DNA of 9,058 nt from TWA4 sp051879215 (GCA_051879215.1 JBJELP010000201.1:1-9058), one strand, 5' to 3'; counted from the stretch's first letter, positions 1-5,128 are shown. Notes: generated by a model not told the origin, from the letters alone. A program made the numbers and translations.

Positions 1-233
1 CCAGTCTGCTCTATTTTCCCATGTTGCTGCTGTCAGGAGCCACAATCCCGGTGGAGATTTTTCCGGCGTGGTTTCAGACCGCAGCAAAACTGATGCCCCT
101 GGGAGTTGGCATTGATCTCTTGAAATCCATATCCATGGGGGTATATGATAGAATCACCATTCCGGTGATTACCCTGATTGCAATTACCGGAATCTGCGGC
201 TCCATTGCCGTTAAAACCTTCCGATGGGAGTAA
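1..233 (+). CDS. ABC-2 type transporter permease, C-terminal part (5' end outside window)
   Basis: The open frame enters from the left edge (first full codon at base 3) and ends at TAA 231-233, leaving about 76 residues. The visible part has the typical end of an ABC-2 permease: a hydrophobic segment leading into LSGATIPVEIFP, a re-entrant-like stretch with the PLGVGIDLLKS motif, then a last hydrophobic helix (roughly ITIPVITLIAITGICGSIAV) and a short basic-acidic cytoplasmic tail. Proteins of this family sit in the cytoplasmic membrane and, with an ATPase partner, export drugs, lipids or polysaccharide; the substrate cannot be told from this fragment. The ATPase gene is presumably upstream, outside the window. 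The merR-type gene begins 5 bases after the stop and has its ribosome binding site inside this gene, so the two are probably co-transcribed, which fits a drug-efflux operon. An ATG at 21 is internal, not the start. Confidence 0.85.
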   Translation, partial: SLLYFPMLLLSGATIPVEIFPAWFQTAAKLMPLGVGIDLLKSISMGVYDRITIPVITLIAITGICGSIAVKTFRWE

Positions 234-237
234 AACT

Positions 238-1107
238 ATGGAAATGAAGCAAAAACACAAACCATATGATGAAAAAGTCTGTGATACCCTGTACAAAATC
301 GGCATGTTTGCAGCAATGAACCGGGTTACCGTAAAGACTCTGCGCTTTTATGAAGAGCAGGGTCTTCTGATGCCGGCTCTGATTGATCCGGATAACGGAT
401 ATCGATACTATACTTTGGCTCAGATGGCGGTTCTTCATCAGATTACCGCATTGAAAAAAGCAGGATTTACCCTGGAGGAAATCGCCCGGATCAATTCGGG
501 AGCAGATGAACAGGAAGTGCTGCTGAAGAAAAAAGCGGAACTGCTGACCAAAATCGCAGATCTTACTCGACAGATTGCCATTGTGGACGGGTATCTGTCC
601 AAAAAGAAAACCGGACTTTCCCATCCGGTTCTGATCAAAACCATTCCGGAAACCACTGCGGCAGCTATGAAGACAAAAATTGAATCCTATGACCGTCTGT
701 TTGAAGTGATGCCGCAAATGGGGGCACTGATGGAGAAAGCCGGCTGTGAATGCGCTGTCCCGGAATATTGCTTTACAAATTATCTGGAATCCGGCAGTAA
801 AGATGAGGAGATTCCGGTTGAAATCTGTGAATCGGTTACGGCTGCAAAAAAGGAAACCGATGGATTGTATTTCAGAACATTTCCCCGGATACAGGCGGCC
901 TGTATTTATCATAAGGGTTCTTATGGTACTATTTCAGAATCCTATGAGGTGGTTTTAAAGTATATCGAAGAAAATGGTTATGAAATCGCCGGTCCGATTC
1001 GGGAAAGTTATATCGACGGGATATGGAATAAAGATGATGAAAGCCAGTGGCTGTCAGAAATACAGGTGCCGGTGAAGAAGGTATCCAGCTTCCGTTGCAG
1101 CCCATAA
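238..1107 (+). CDS. MerR-family transcriptional regulator with GyrI-like effector-binding domain
   Basis: 289 residues from ATG 238. GGGAG at 226-230, seven bases upstream and inside the permease gene, supports this start; the frame stays open further up but lacks a better site. Residues about 19-86 form a MerR winged helix-turn-helix (KTLRFYEEQGLL, then DNGYRYYTL and LKKAGFTLEEI). Residues about 92-125 are a charged dimerisation coiled coil. Residues about 130-282 resemble the GyrI/AraC effector-binding fold of BmrR/BltR-type multidrug sensors (IYHKGSYGTISESYE, then PIRESYID). Known members bind lipophilic cations and unwind promoters with long spacers to switch on efflux genes. Here the neighbour is an ABC permease, so control of that transporter is the natural inference. 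The family-like sequence ends near QVPVKK; the last residues (VSSFRCSP) and the stop codon come from the repeat starting at 1082, so the native end was probably altered. Confidence 0.88.
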   Translation: MEMKQKHKPYDEKVCDTLYKIGMFAAMNRVTVKTLRFYEEQGLLMPALIDPDNGYRYYTLAQMAVLHQITALKKAGFTLEEIARINSGADEQEVLLKKKAELLTKIADLTRQIAIVDGYLSKKKTGLSHPVLIKTIPETTAAAMKTKIESYDRLFEVMPQMGALMEKAGCECAVPEYCFTNYLESGSKDEEIPVEICESVTAAKKETDGLYFRTFPRIQAACIYHKGSYGTISESYEVVLKYIEENGYEIAGPIRESYIDGIWNKDDESQWLSEIQVPVKKVSSFRCSP

Positions 1108-1157
1108 GTCTCCTTTCGGTACCCAGCTCCCGTTGCAGCCCATAAGTCTCCTTTCGG
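1082..1157. repeat. 38-bp tandem direct repeat, two copies
   Basis: Copy one is 1082-1119 and copy two 1120-1157. They differ at only two positions (T1084/C1122 and T1091/C1129). A third copy begins at 1158 (TACCC) but diverges after five bases. The first copy contains the merR stop codon. On the minus strand each copy reads GGTACCGAAAGGAGACTTATGGGC, split here as GGTACCGAA + AGGAGACTTATGGGC, which looks like a Shine-Dalgarno followed by ATG. The near-identity of the copies suggests recent duplication. Two copies without spacers do not make a CRISPR array. Confidence 0.85.
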
Positions 1158-1287
1158 TACCCGCTCTCGCTCAGGTCCAAACGCAGCGGATTCTAAGCTC
1201 TCGAACTTCCCGTGGGGAAGCCCGATCGCTAAGAACCGGCGTTTGAAATGGTACCTTCAGGAGATTGATGGGCTTTCACTGGGGAGA
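1120..1287. repeat. Imperfect long inverted repeat with nested hairpins (possible miniature repeat element)
   Basis: The minus strand of 1123-1161 and the plus strand of 1250-1287 share the blocks GGTACC, AGGAGA and ATGGGCT at the same spacing, interrupted by three-base mismatches, so the two sequences form inverted arms of about 35 bases. Inside them a second stem pairs CAAACGC (1178-1184) with GCGTTTG (1239-1245). At the centre CTTCCC (1206-1211) pairs with GGGAAG (1215-1220) around a GTG loop, extended by an imperfect stem (TTCTAAGC against GCTAAGAA). The whole region can fold on itself as DNA or RNA. It resembles a short non-autonomous intergenic element rather than a coding region; I see no transposase and no clear target-site duplication. 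Family membership is not known to me from the sequence. Confidence 0.7.
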
Positions 1288-1290
1288 AGA

Positions 1291-1310
1291 GTGCTGCTGC
1301 AATGCAGCAC
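1291..1310 (+). other. Short perfect hairpin after the composite repeat
   Basis: GTGCTGC at 1291-1297 pairs with GCAGCAC at 1304-1310 around a six-base loop, TGCAAT. It directly follows the right arm of the composite repeat. No T-run follows it (the next bases are TATAGATG), so it is not a classical terminator. It may be part of the repeat element or a weak stop for merR transcripts. The remaining bases 1311-1358 hold only a T-rich run at 1349-1356. Confidence 0.55.
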
Positions 1311-1358
1311 TATAGATGAAAGTTCTTATGGATGGTTTTCAGCATGTTCTTTTTTTAA

Positions 1359-1387
1359 TTGACTACCGAATGATAGGTAGCTATACT
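1359..1387 (+). promoter_or_regulatory. Sigma-A promoter with dyad operator in its spacer, for the transglutaminase-like gene
   Basis: TTGACT (1359-1364) and TATACT (1382-1387) are separated by exactly 17 bases, a near-consensus housekeeping promoter. Within the spacer, CTACC (1363-1367) and GGTAG (1376-1380) form an inverted repeat around GAATGATA. A dyad lying between -35 and -10 is a typical place for a repressor such as a TetR-family protein to bind, and the half-site resembles such operators. No TetR-type gene lies in the window, so the regulator is unknown. The start of transcription would be near 1394. Confidence 0.65.
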
Positions 1388-1428
1388 AATAATGTACAAT
1401 TATTTATCATGGAGGAGGCAAGTGTAAG

Positions 1429-2022
1429 ATGAAAGGCATAGGAGTAATAGAAGAATATTTGAAGCCAACAGAGTGTATTGACTTTGAAAATCCTTTGATC
1501 CAAAAACAAGCCCATATGTTACTTAGGGAATCGAAGGATAAAGTTGATTATATAAAACGTGCGTACTGTTTTGTTCGGGATGAGATAACACATTCATGGG
1601 ATGTGGGAGAAACAATCGTGTCAATAACAGCAAGTGATGTTCTGAAAAATGGTACCGGAATCTGTTGGACAAAATCGTGTCTTTTAGCTGCATTGCTTAG
1701 AGTAAATAATATTCCTGCAGGAATTTGTTATCAGAGATTAACCAGAGCCGATGAAGATGCAAGGGATGGTTATATTATTCATGCGCTGAATACAGTATAT
1801 ATTGAAGAAATTGGAAAATGGATTCGTCTTGATGCCAGAGGAAATAAGAGTACTGTTCATGCAGAGTTCAATATAACAAAAGAGATTCTGGCATTTCCAA
1901 TCAGAGAAGAACTTGGTGAGTGCGATTATCTTGAGAATCATCCGAATTTGGACGCGCGTTTGGCTGCGATATTGAAAGGCAGTGAAAGCGTACTGAATAT
2001 TCGTGCGGACATTCTTTTTTGA
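1429..2022 (+). CDS. Transglutaminase-like (cysteine protease fold) domain protein
   Basis: 197 residues, ATG 1429 with a strong GGAGGAGG at 1411-1418. The sequence has the transglutaminase-core signature. Cys79 lies in GTGICWTKSCLLAALLR and is followed by the NNIPAGICYQRL strand; His118 is in YIIHALNTVYI and Asp135 in WIRLDARG. These three give the expected Cys-His-Asp triad in correct order and spacing. Bacterial proteins of this fold are mostly cysteine proteases or peptide hydrolases, rarely cross-linking enzymes; the real substrate is unknown. There is no signal peptide or membrane segment, so it should be cytoplasmic. The protein is essentially the core domain alone plus about 40 flanking residues at each end. 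Codon use is more AT-rich than in the merR and urease genes, and it has its own operator-bearing promoter directly after a repeat element, which together suggest acquisition by transfer. The domain call is confident, the function is not. Confidence 0.82.
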   Translation: MKGIGVIEEYLKPTECIDFENPLIQKQAHMLLRESKDKVDYIKRAYCFVRDEITHSWDVGETIVSITASDVLKNGTGICWTKSCLLAALLRVNNIPAGICYQRLTRADEDARDGYIIHALNTVYIEEIGKWIRLDARGNKSTVHAEFNITKEILAFPIREELGECDYLENHPNLDARLAAILKGSESVLNIRADILF

Positions 2023-2054
2023 GAAACAAGTGTACTGAATTCTATTTGCAGGAA

Positions 2055-2083
2055 TGGAGAAATGGGGAATTCTCTTGTAAAAT
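2055..2083 (+). promoter_or_regulatory. Possible promoter for the small membrane protein gene
   Basis: TGGAGA (2055-2060) and TAAAAT (2078-2083) are 17 bases apart. The -35 box is weak (four of six matches), so this is a tentative call; read-through from the transglutaminase gene is the alternative. The 117-base gap 2023-2139 holds no other convincing signal and no clear terminator. Confidence 0.3.
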
Positions 2084-2139
2084 ATAAGGTAAAAGCTGGG
2101 AATAAATCTAAATACTGAATAATTGAAGGAGGACAGAAA

Positions 2140-2346
2140 ATGAAACAGGAACAGATTGCGGGTATCATTCTATGTATAATTGGCCTTGTCTTAACGGTAA
2201 AGCCAACACTGGTCTGGAAACTTACAGAAAGCTGGAAAACGGAGGGAAGCAGTGCCCCTTCCGACAGATACATGAAGGTCCTGCACATCGTCAGCGGAGC
2301 GACTCTCGGCGTGGGTGTTCTGCTTCTGATCGGAATTTTGAAATAA
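2140..2346 (+). CDS. Small two-helix membrane protein, DUF6199-like
   Basis: 68 residues, ATG 2140 with AAGGAGG at 2126-2132. Two hydrophobic helices, residues about 6-22 (AGIILCIIGLVLTVKP) and about 49-66 (HIVSGATLGVGVLLLIGI), flank a polar stretch containing LVWKLTESWKTEG and SAPSDRYMK. The pattern of helix, P-x-x-V-W-K-L-T-E-S-W-K, then P-S-x-x-Y, then glycine-rich helix matches what I know of the DUF6199 family of small Firmicute membrane proteins. Function is unknown for the family. The protein is complete for its type. It lies 117 bases after the transglutaminase-like gene on the same strand and ends 70 bases before the convergent tmRNA terminator hairpin. Confidence 0.75.
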   Translation: MKQEQIAGIILCIIGLVLTVKPTLVWKLTESWKTEGSSAPSDRYMKVLHIVSGATLGVGVLLLIGILK

Positions 2347-2416
2347 AAATGACAGTAATAAAAATGACAGTGTGGAATGATTCGGAAAATCCCAGGCTGA
2401 AAAACCTGGAAACAGC

Positions 2417-2447
2417 TGATGCCACCGGCGAAAAGCCGATGGCATCA
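2417..2447 (-). terminator. Hairpin between the small membrane protein gene and tmRNA, likely tmRNA terminator
   Basis: A 13-position stem, TGATGCCACCGGC (2417-2429) with GCCGATGGCATCA (2435-2447), closes around GAAAA; one pair is G-U on one strand. It begins 18 bases beyond the 3' end of tmRNA on the minus strand. The T content following it on the minus strand is poor (GCTGTTTCC, then a TTTTT run further on), so termination may be weak or bidirectional, serving also the convergent small membrane protein gene. A second small stem, CCAGG with CCTGG, lies at about 2392-2410. Confidence 0.55.
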
Positions 2448-2464
2448 AAGCTCTGATCTTATTA

Positions 2465-2808
2465 TGGACCTGGCGGGAATCGAACCCGCGTCCGAAAACC
2501 TGTCCATCCAAGTGTCTCCCATCACAGTATCCGTATTATCATTCCCTCCGATCTGCGCCCGGATACAGGCTCAGGTCATCAGTAGCTTCATACAGGCTTT
2601 CCACTCCGCAAAGCTTAGGAGCGAAAGTTCCTCACCGAAAACGATGCCGGTTGCTTAGATGGTGAGCACTCTAAGGCCGACAGCTGCCATTAGGCAGCGT
2701 ATGCTAAATTATCTTCAGCGTTTAATTTTAATTCCGTTTTGGTACGCAGTCACGGTCTGCGGATGGCTGCTCAGACTTCGAAATCCCCGTCGAAACCAGT
2801 ACAAGCCC
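2465..2808 (-). ncRNA. ssrA: Transfer-messenger RNA (tmRNA)
   Basis: A 344-nt gene on the minus strand. The 5' end GGGCTTG (2808-2802) pairs with the 3' strand CAGGTCC (2472-2466) to give a seven-pair acceptor stem. Its third pair is the G-U wobble that alanyl-tRNA synthetase needs, and the discriminator is A at 2465. The TACTGGTTTCGACGGGG block follows the 5' strand as in all tmRNAs. The T arm is GCGGG-TTCGATT-CCCGC. In the middle lies a short tag frame read after an upstream TA at the usual spacing. tmRNA with SmpB rescues ribosomes stalled on broken messages and tags the product for proteolysis. After the discriminator the genome reads TAA, so CCA is apparently not encoded and must be added. 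The gene has its own promoter upstream. Confidence 0.95.
2690..2719 (-). other. tmRNA tag-peptide reading frame
   Basis: Starting at GCT (2719-2717) as the resume codon, the tmRNA reads A-E-D-N-L-A-Y-A-A and stops at TAA (2692-2690). The resume codon is chosen because T and A stand at positions -5 and -4, as in Escherichia coli tmRNA, and because alanine is the usual first residue. An upstream in-frame extension would add L-N before it. The hydrophobic A-Y-A-A end is the expected protease-recognition tail, with Tyr where many tags have Leu. Confidence 0.8.
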
Positions 2809-2856
2809 TGGTTTGTAAACGACTTTATCAGTCGAACTGCATTCATATGCAGTGCG

Positions 2857-2886
2857 ATCATATCATGAAGCGGGCAGCTTTGTCAA
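2857..2886 (-). promoter_or_regulatory. tmRNA promoter
   Basis: On the minus strand TTGACA (2886-2881) is a perfect -35 and TATGAT (2862-2857) a good -10, 18 bases apart. Transcription should start near 2850, leaving a leader of about 40 nt to be removed before the mature 5' end at 2808. A seven-pair inverted repeat (2836-2842 with 2847-2853) straddles the predicted start. A second stem, CGACT with AGTCG (2820-2834), lies just before the mature end and could be a processing signal. Confidence 0.8.
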
Positions 2887-2914
2887 GGGGGGAGAAAACA
2901 ATTATACTGCAGGT

Positions 2915-3610
2915 TTAAATGTTATAGTTTCGTTCACCGAAGATCGCGGTACCCACACGAACCATGGTGGCACCTTCTTCGATGGCAACTTCAAAATCAT
3001 TGGTCATGCCCATGGAGAGTTCTTTCATTTCCACTCCGGGAATGTCCATGGCAGCCAGTCTGTCACGGAGTTCCCGCATGGCACGAAAATGCACACGGTT
3101 TTCTTCCGGATCGTCTACAAAGGGTGCAATTGTCATCAGACCGCGGATCTGCAGATTGGGCAGTTTTGCGATTTCGAGAACCATTTTTTCGGTTTCTTCT
3201 GCATGGATGCCGGCTTTTGTATCTTCTTCTGCCATATTGACTTCGATCAATACAGGAACTTTGGTTACATTTTTCTTAACGGCTTCTTTCTGAATCTCTT
3301 CTGCAAGGCGGATGGAATCTACAGAATGAATCAGATATGCCTTGTCCACAATATATTTTACTTTATTGCGCTGAAGAGTACCGATCAGATGCCAGTGGAG
3401 CGGTTCGGTAATTTCTTCCATTTTGCTGCACATTTCCTGTACCTTGTTTTCTCCGAAGTCAATGGTACCGGTTTCCATAACTTCCCGGATCATGCTGACC
3501 GGCTTGGTTTTACTGACAGCGATCAGAAGAACGTCACTGCGGTTCCGTCCTGCCCGTTCACAGGCTGCCTGTATTTTTTTTTCTACTTCTATTAAATTAT
3601 CTTTTACCAT
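2915..3610 (-). CDS. yggS: YggS/PLPBP-family pyridoxal 5'-phosphate homeostasis protein
   Basis: 231 residues, ATG at 3610-3608 preceded by GGAGGA (3623-3618). This is a single-domain alanine-racemase-like TIM barrel of standard length. The PLP lysine is Lys34 in LLIAVSKTKP. Other family marks follow: DFGENKVQE, HWHLIGTLQRNKVKYI, LIEVNMAEEDTKAGI, IRGLMTIAP, and near the end ELSMGMTNDFEVAIEEGATMVRVGTAIFGER, which binds the cofactor phosphate. Family members bind PLP without known catalysis and buffer the free cofactor and amino-keto acid pools in the cytoplasm. In many Firmicutes yggS sits beside sepF and ylm genes; here it stands alone, upstream of tmRNA on the same strand. No terminator is visible between its stop and the tmRNA -35 box 28 bases later, so some tmRNA may be made by read-through. 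Confidence 0.95.
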   Translation of the reverse strand: MVKDNLIEVEKKIQAACERAGRNRSDVLLIAVSKTKPVSMIREVMETGTIDFGENKVQEMCSKMEEITEPLHWHLIGTLQRNKVKYIVDKAYLIHSVDSIRLAEEIQKEAVKKNVTKVPVLIEVNMAEEDTKAGIHAEETEKMVLEIAKLPNLQIRGLMTIAPFVDDPEENRVHFRAMRELRDRLAAMDIPGVEMKELSMGMTNDFEVAIEEGATMVRVGTAIFGERNYNI

Positions 3611-3647
3611 TATTGAGTCCTCCGGCTTGTATCATAGAATAAAGTCT

Positions 3648-3675
3648 ATTTTACACGTTTTTTCCTTGACTGCAA
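3648..3675 (-). promoter_or_regulatory. Possible yggS promoter
   Basis: On the minus strand TTGCAG (3675-3670) and TAAAAT (3653-3648) are 16 bases apart. Both boxes are imperfect but correctly placed, 25 bases or more ahead of the yggS ribosome binding site. Confidence 0.4.
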
Positions 3676-3717
3676 GAGAAACGTGAGACTTTTTGTGTGG
3701 ATATTCCATTCACCCCA

Positions 3718-3726
3718 TGCTATAAT
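3718..3726 (+). promoter_or_regulatory. Extended -10 promoter for the histidine kinase leader
   Basis: TGCTATAAT is a perfect extended -10 element (TG, one base, TATAAT). There is no good -35 box, only TGGATA at 3698-3703 with a 17-base spacer, which an extended -10 can tolerate. Transcription would start near 3733, about 150 bases before the kinase start codon. Confidence 0.6.
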
Positions 3727-3881
3727 ATGAGCCAAGGGACAAATGGACTTGACTCATAAAACGTGGAGCGTAAACTGCGTATAGAATCAAATGGGAAAAT
3801 GTTTGCCTTGAAAACCGAATCCGGCGCCAAATCTCCGTAGCGTCGATTTGAATATGATATTATTTTACAGGAGGTCATATT
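3727..3881 (+). promoter_or_regulatory. Long 5' leader of the kinase gene, with Shine-Dalgarno in a hairpin loop
   Basis: The stretch has no long gene. A stem can form between GAGCCAAG (about 3729-3736) and CTTGACTC (about 3752-3759) with one mismatch, and a smaller one between CAAATC and GATTTG (about 3828-3850). Right before the kinase, AATATGA (3851-3857) and TCATATT (3875-3881) form a seven-pair stem whose loop carries AGGAGG (3869-3874), and the GTG start follows immediately. Two tiny frames open with ATG in the leader, encoding about 13 and 6 residues. I could not match it to a riboswitch class I know. Confidence 0.4.
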
Positions 3882-4994
3882 GTGAAAAAGTTCAGCCGAT
3901 CCCTGTCATTTCAGCTGACGATGTTTGTGTTTCTGGATATGCTGGTCTGTACATCAGGTGCGCTGCTGATATTTTATTTTGGGAAAAAAATTATAAAACA
4001 ATGGGGGCTCTGTACGGGGATGCAGTCCGGATTCCCGGCATGCGAACTGCTCCTGCTGTTCAGTATTTTGCTGATGATGCTGTTTTTTATCAGCACTGCA
4101 GCGATCTTTTTCCGAAACCGTCTGCTTCCCCTCCGGGAACTGAAGGAACAGGTGAAAAAGATTACAGAAGAAAACAGCAGAGAACCGATTCATACAGAGG
4201 CAAAAGGCGAAATTGCCGAGCTGACGGATGCACTGGAGAATATGCGGAAAACCGTTACGAATCGATATTACGAGCTGGAAGAGATGCAGACGGATCATCA
4301 GAAACTGGCAGCCGAAATGTCCCATGATATGCGGACACCGCTGACAGCCCTTATGATGTATCTGGACCTGATGCGGAACGATGAACAGATGGATCGTGAT
4401 ACCAGAAGAGAGTACCTGGATAAATGCGGTGAAAAAGCGGTTTATATTAAATCCATGATGGATGATATGTTTTCCTATTTTAAAATGGAGCAGGAAAAAA
4501 ACGGGGAATTACTGCAGGTATCCGCACCGGATATTATTTATCCGTTTATTGATGAAATATCTTTACAGATCGAACAGTCCGGGTTTGATGTGGAAGAGCA
4601 TGTTCAGGTGCCGGATACCGGCATTCTGTTCTGTGCACCCTACATGAATCGGATTGCGGGAAATATTGTATCCAACATTCGAAAGTATGCAGACCGATCG
4701 GATGCAGTCCGTATCTATCTCAGCAGAGAGGAAACGTTCGTCCGCTCTGCCGGCACCAGAGTACAGGTGATTAATCTTACCATACGTAATAAGAAAAAGT
4801 CCGGTGAACAGGAAGAGGTGGTTTTGTCGGAAAGCATGGGTATTGGTCTGCGGAATATCCGAAAAATGATGGAGCAGATGGCAGGCGATATGCAATGTGC
4901 GGAAGAGCGAAAACCGGATTCTTCAGGAGCAGGAGAGGAAGTCTGCTATGAAATCCGTCTTTTGTTCCGGACAGTGGATATACAAAAAACCTGA
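3882..4994 (+). CDS. Sensor histidine kinase (two-component), no partner regulator adjacent
   Basis: 370 residues with GTG start at 3882 and AGGAGG seven bases upstream. Two membrane helices (about residues 12-34 and 54-78) enclose a loop of only about 20 residues, so there is hardly an extracellular sensor domain. A HAMP-like linker (about 78-125) and coiled coil lead to the HisKA domain, with phosphoacceptor His148 in SHDMRTPLTAL. The ATPase domain has an N-box (NIVSNIRKYA, Asn261 and Asn265) and a G2 box (SMGIGLRNI, about 318-326). The usual D-x-G-x-G of the G1 box is not recognisable; the aligned stretch is IRNKKKSGEQ. The kinase should autophosphorylate and pass phosphate to a response regulator. 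None is in the window: upstream is the divergent yggS, downstream the convergent urease operon. The signal is unknown; kinases with such short loops often sense the membrane or a partner transporter. The stop lies 12 bases before the terminator stem. Confidence 0.9.
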   Translation: MKKFSRSLSFQLTMFVFLDMLVCTSGALLIFYFGKKIIKQWGLCTGMQSGFPACELLLLFSILLMMLFFISTAAIFFRNRLLPLRELKEQVKKITEENSREPIHTEAKGEIAELTDALENMRKTVTNRYYELEEMQTDHQKLAAEMSHDMRTPLTALMMYLDLMRNDEQMDRDTRREYLDKCGEKAVYIKSMMDDMFSYFKMEQEKNGELLQVSAPDIIYPFIDEISLQIEQSGFDVEEHVQVPDTGILFCAPYMNRIAGNIVSNIRKYADRSDAVRIYLSREETFVRSAGTRVQVINLTIRNKKKSGEQEEVVLSESMGIGLRNIRKMMEQMAGDMQCAEERKPDSSGAGEEVCYEIRLLFRTVDIQKT

Positions 4995-5005
4995 ATGAAA
5001 AAAAA

Positions 5006-5063
5006 CTGAATGATTTACGGTTGAGCAGCACCAATGATGCTTATGCTATCGTAAATCATTCAG
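5006..5063 (-). terminator. Rho-independent terminator of the urease operon, shared with the convergent kinase gene
   Basis: A perfect 14-pair stem, CTGAATGATTTACG (5006-5019) with CGTAAATCATTCAG (5050-5063), whose 30-base loop can fold further (AGCA with TGCT). On the minus strand the stem is followed directly by TTTTTTTT, a textbook intrinsic terminator for ureD. On the plus strand it is followed by GTTAAATATATTT, a weaker tail, so it may also stop the kinase transcript. CTGAATGA is also repeated at 4991-4998, where it contains the kinase stop codon. Confidence 0.88.
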
Positions 5064-5095
5064 GTTAAATATATTTACCTCAGTCAGAGAAGTCT

Positions 5096-5113
5096 ATCAC
5101 CTCTGCAGGTGAT
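5096..5113. other. Small hairpin just after ureD
   Basis: ATCACCT (5096-5102) pairs with AGGTGAT (5107-5113) around CTGC. It lies between the ureD stop and the main terminator and may protect or help terminate the urease transcript. An AT palindrome (AATAATATTATT, 5117-5128) sits between it and the ureD stop codon. Confidence 0.5.
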
Positions 5114-5128
5114 GAGTAATAATATTAT

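Noticed and set aside
211..912. 233-residue minus-strand open frame opposite merR
   Set aside because: Antisense shadow; no family resemblance, and the plus strand encodes a clear MerR protein.
1082..1157. Possible CRISPR array
   Set aside because: Only two adjacent copies with no spacers and no cas genes.
929..1180. 83-residue minus-strand open frame with GLQREL / ERRLMGCNG repeats
   Set aside because: It is the translation of the tandem repeat arm running into antisense merR; treated as part of the repeat element, not a gene.
2419..2868. Two plus-strand open frames of 79 and 69 residues
   Set aside because: They run through the antisense of the tmRNA gene and lack convincing ribosome binding sites.
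2852..3595. 247-residue open frame on the plus strand
   Set aside because: It is the antisense of yggS, which is unmistakable on the other strand; the peptide is Phe/His-rich, typical of a shadow frame.
3733..3860. Known riboswitch (nickel-cobalt, cobalamin, cyclic di-GMP) in the kinase leader
   Set aside because: Compared by eye with the conserved cores I remember; none matches. A covariance search could overturn this.
3848..4327. 159-residue open frame overlapping the kinase
   Set aside because: Out-of-frame shadow of the kinase gene, whose HisKA motifs lie in the other frame with a better ribosome binding site.
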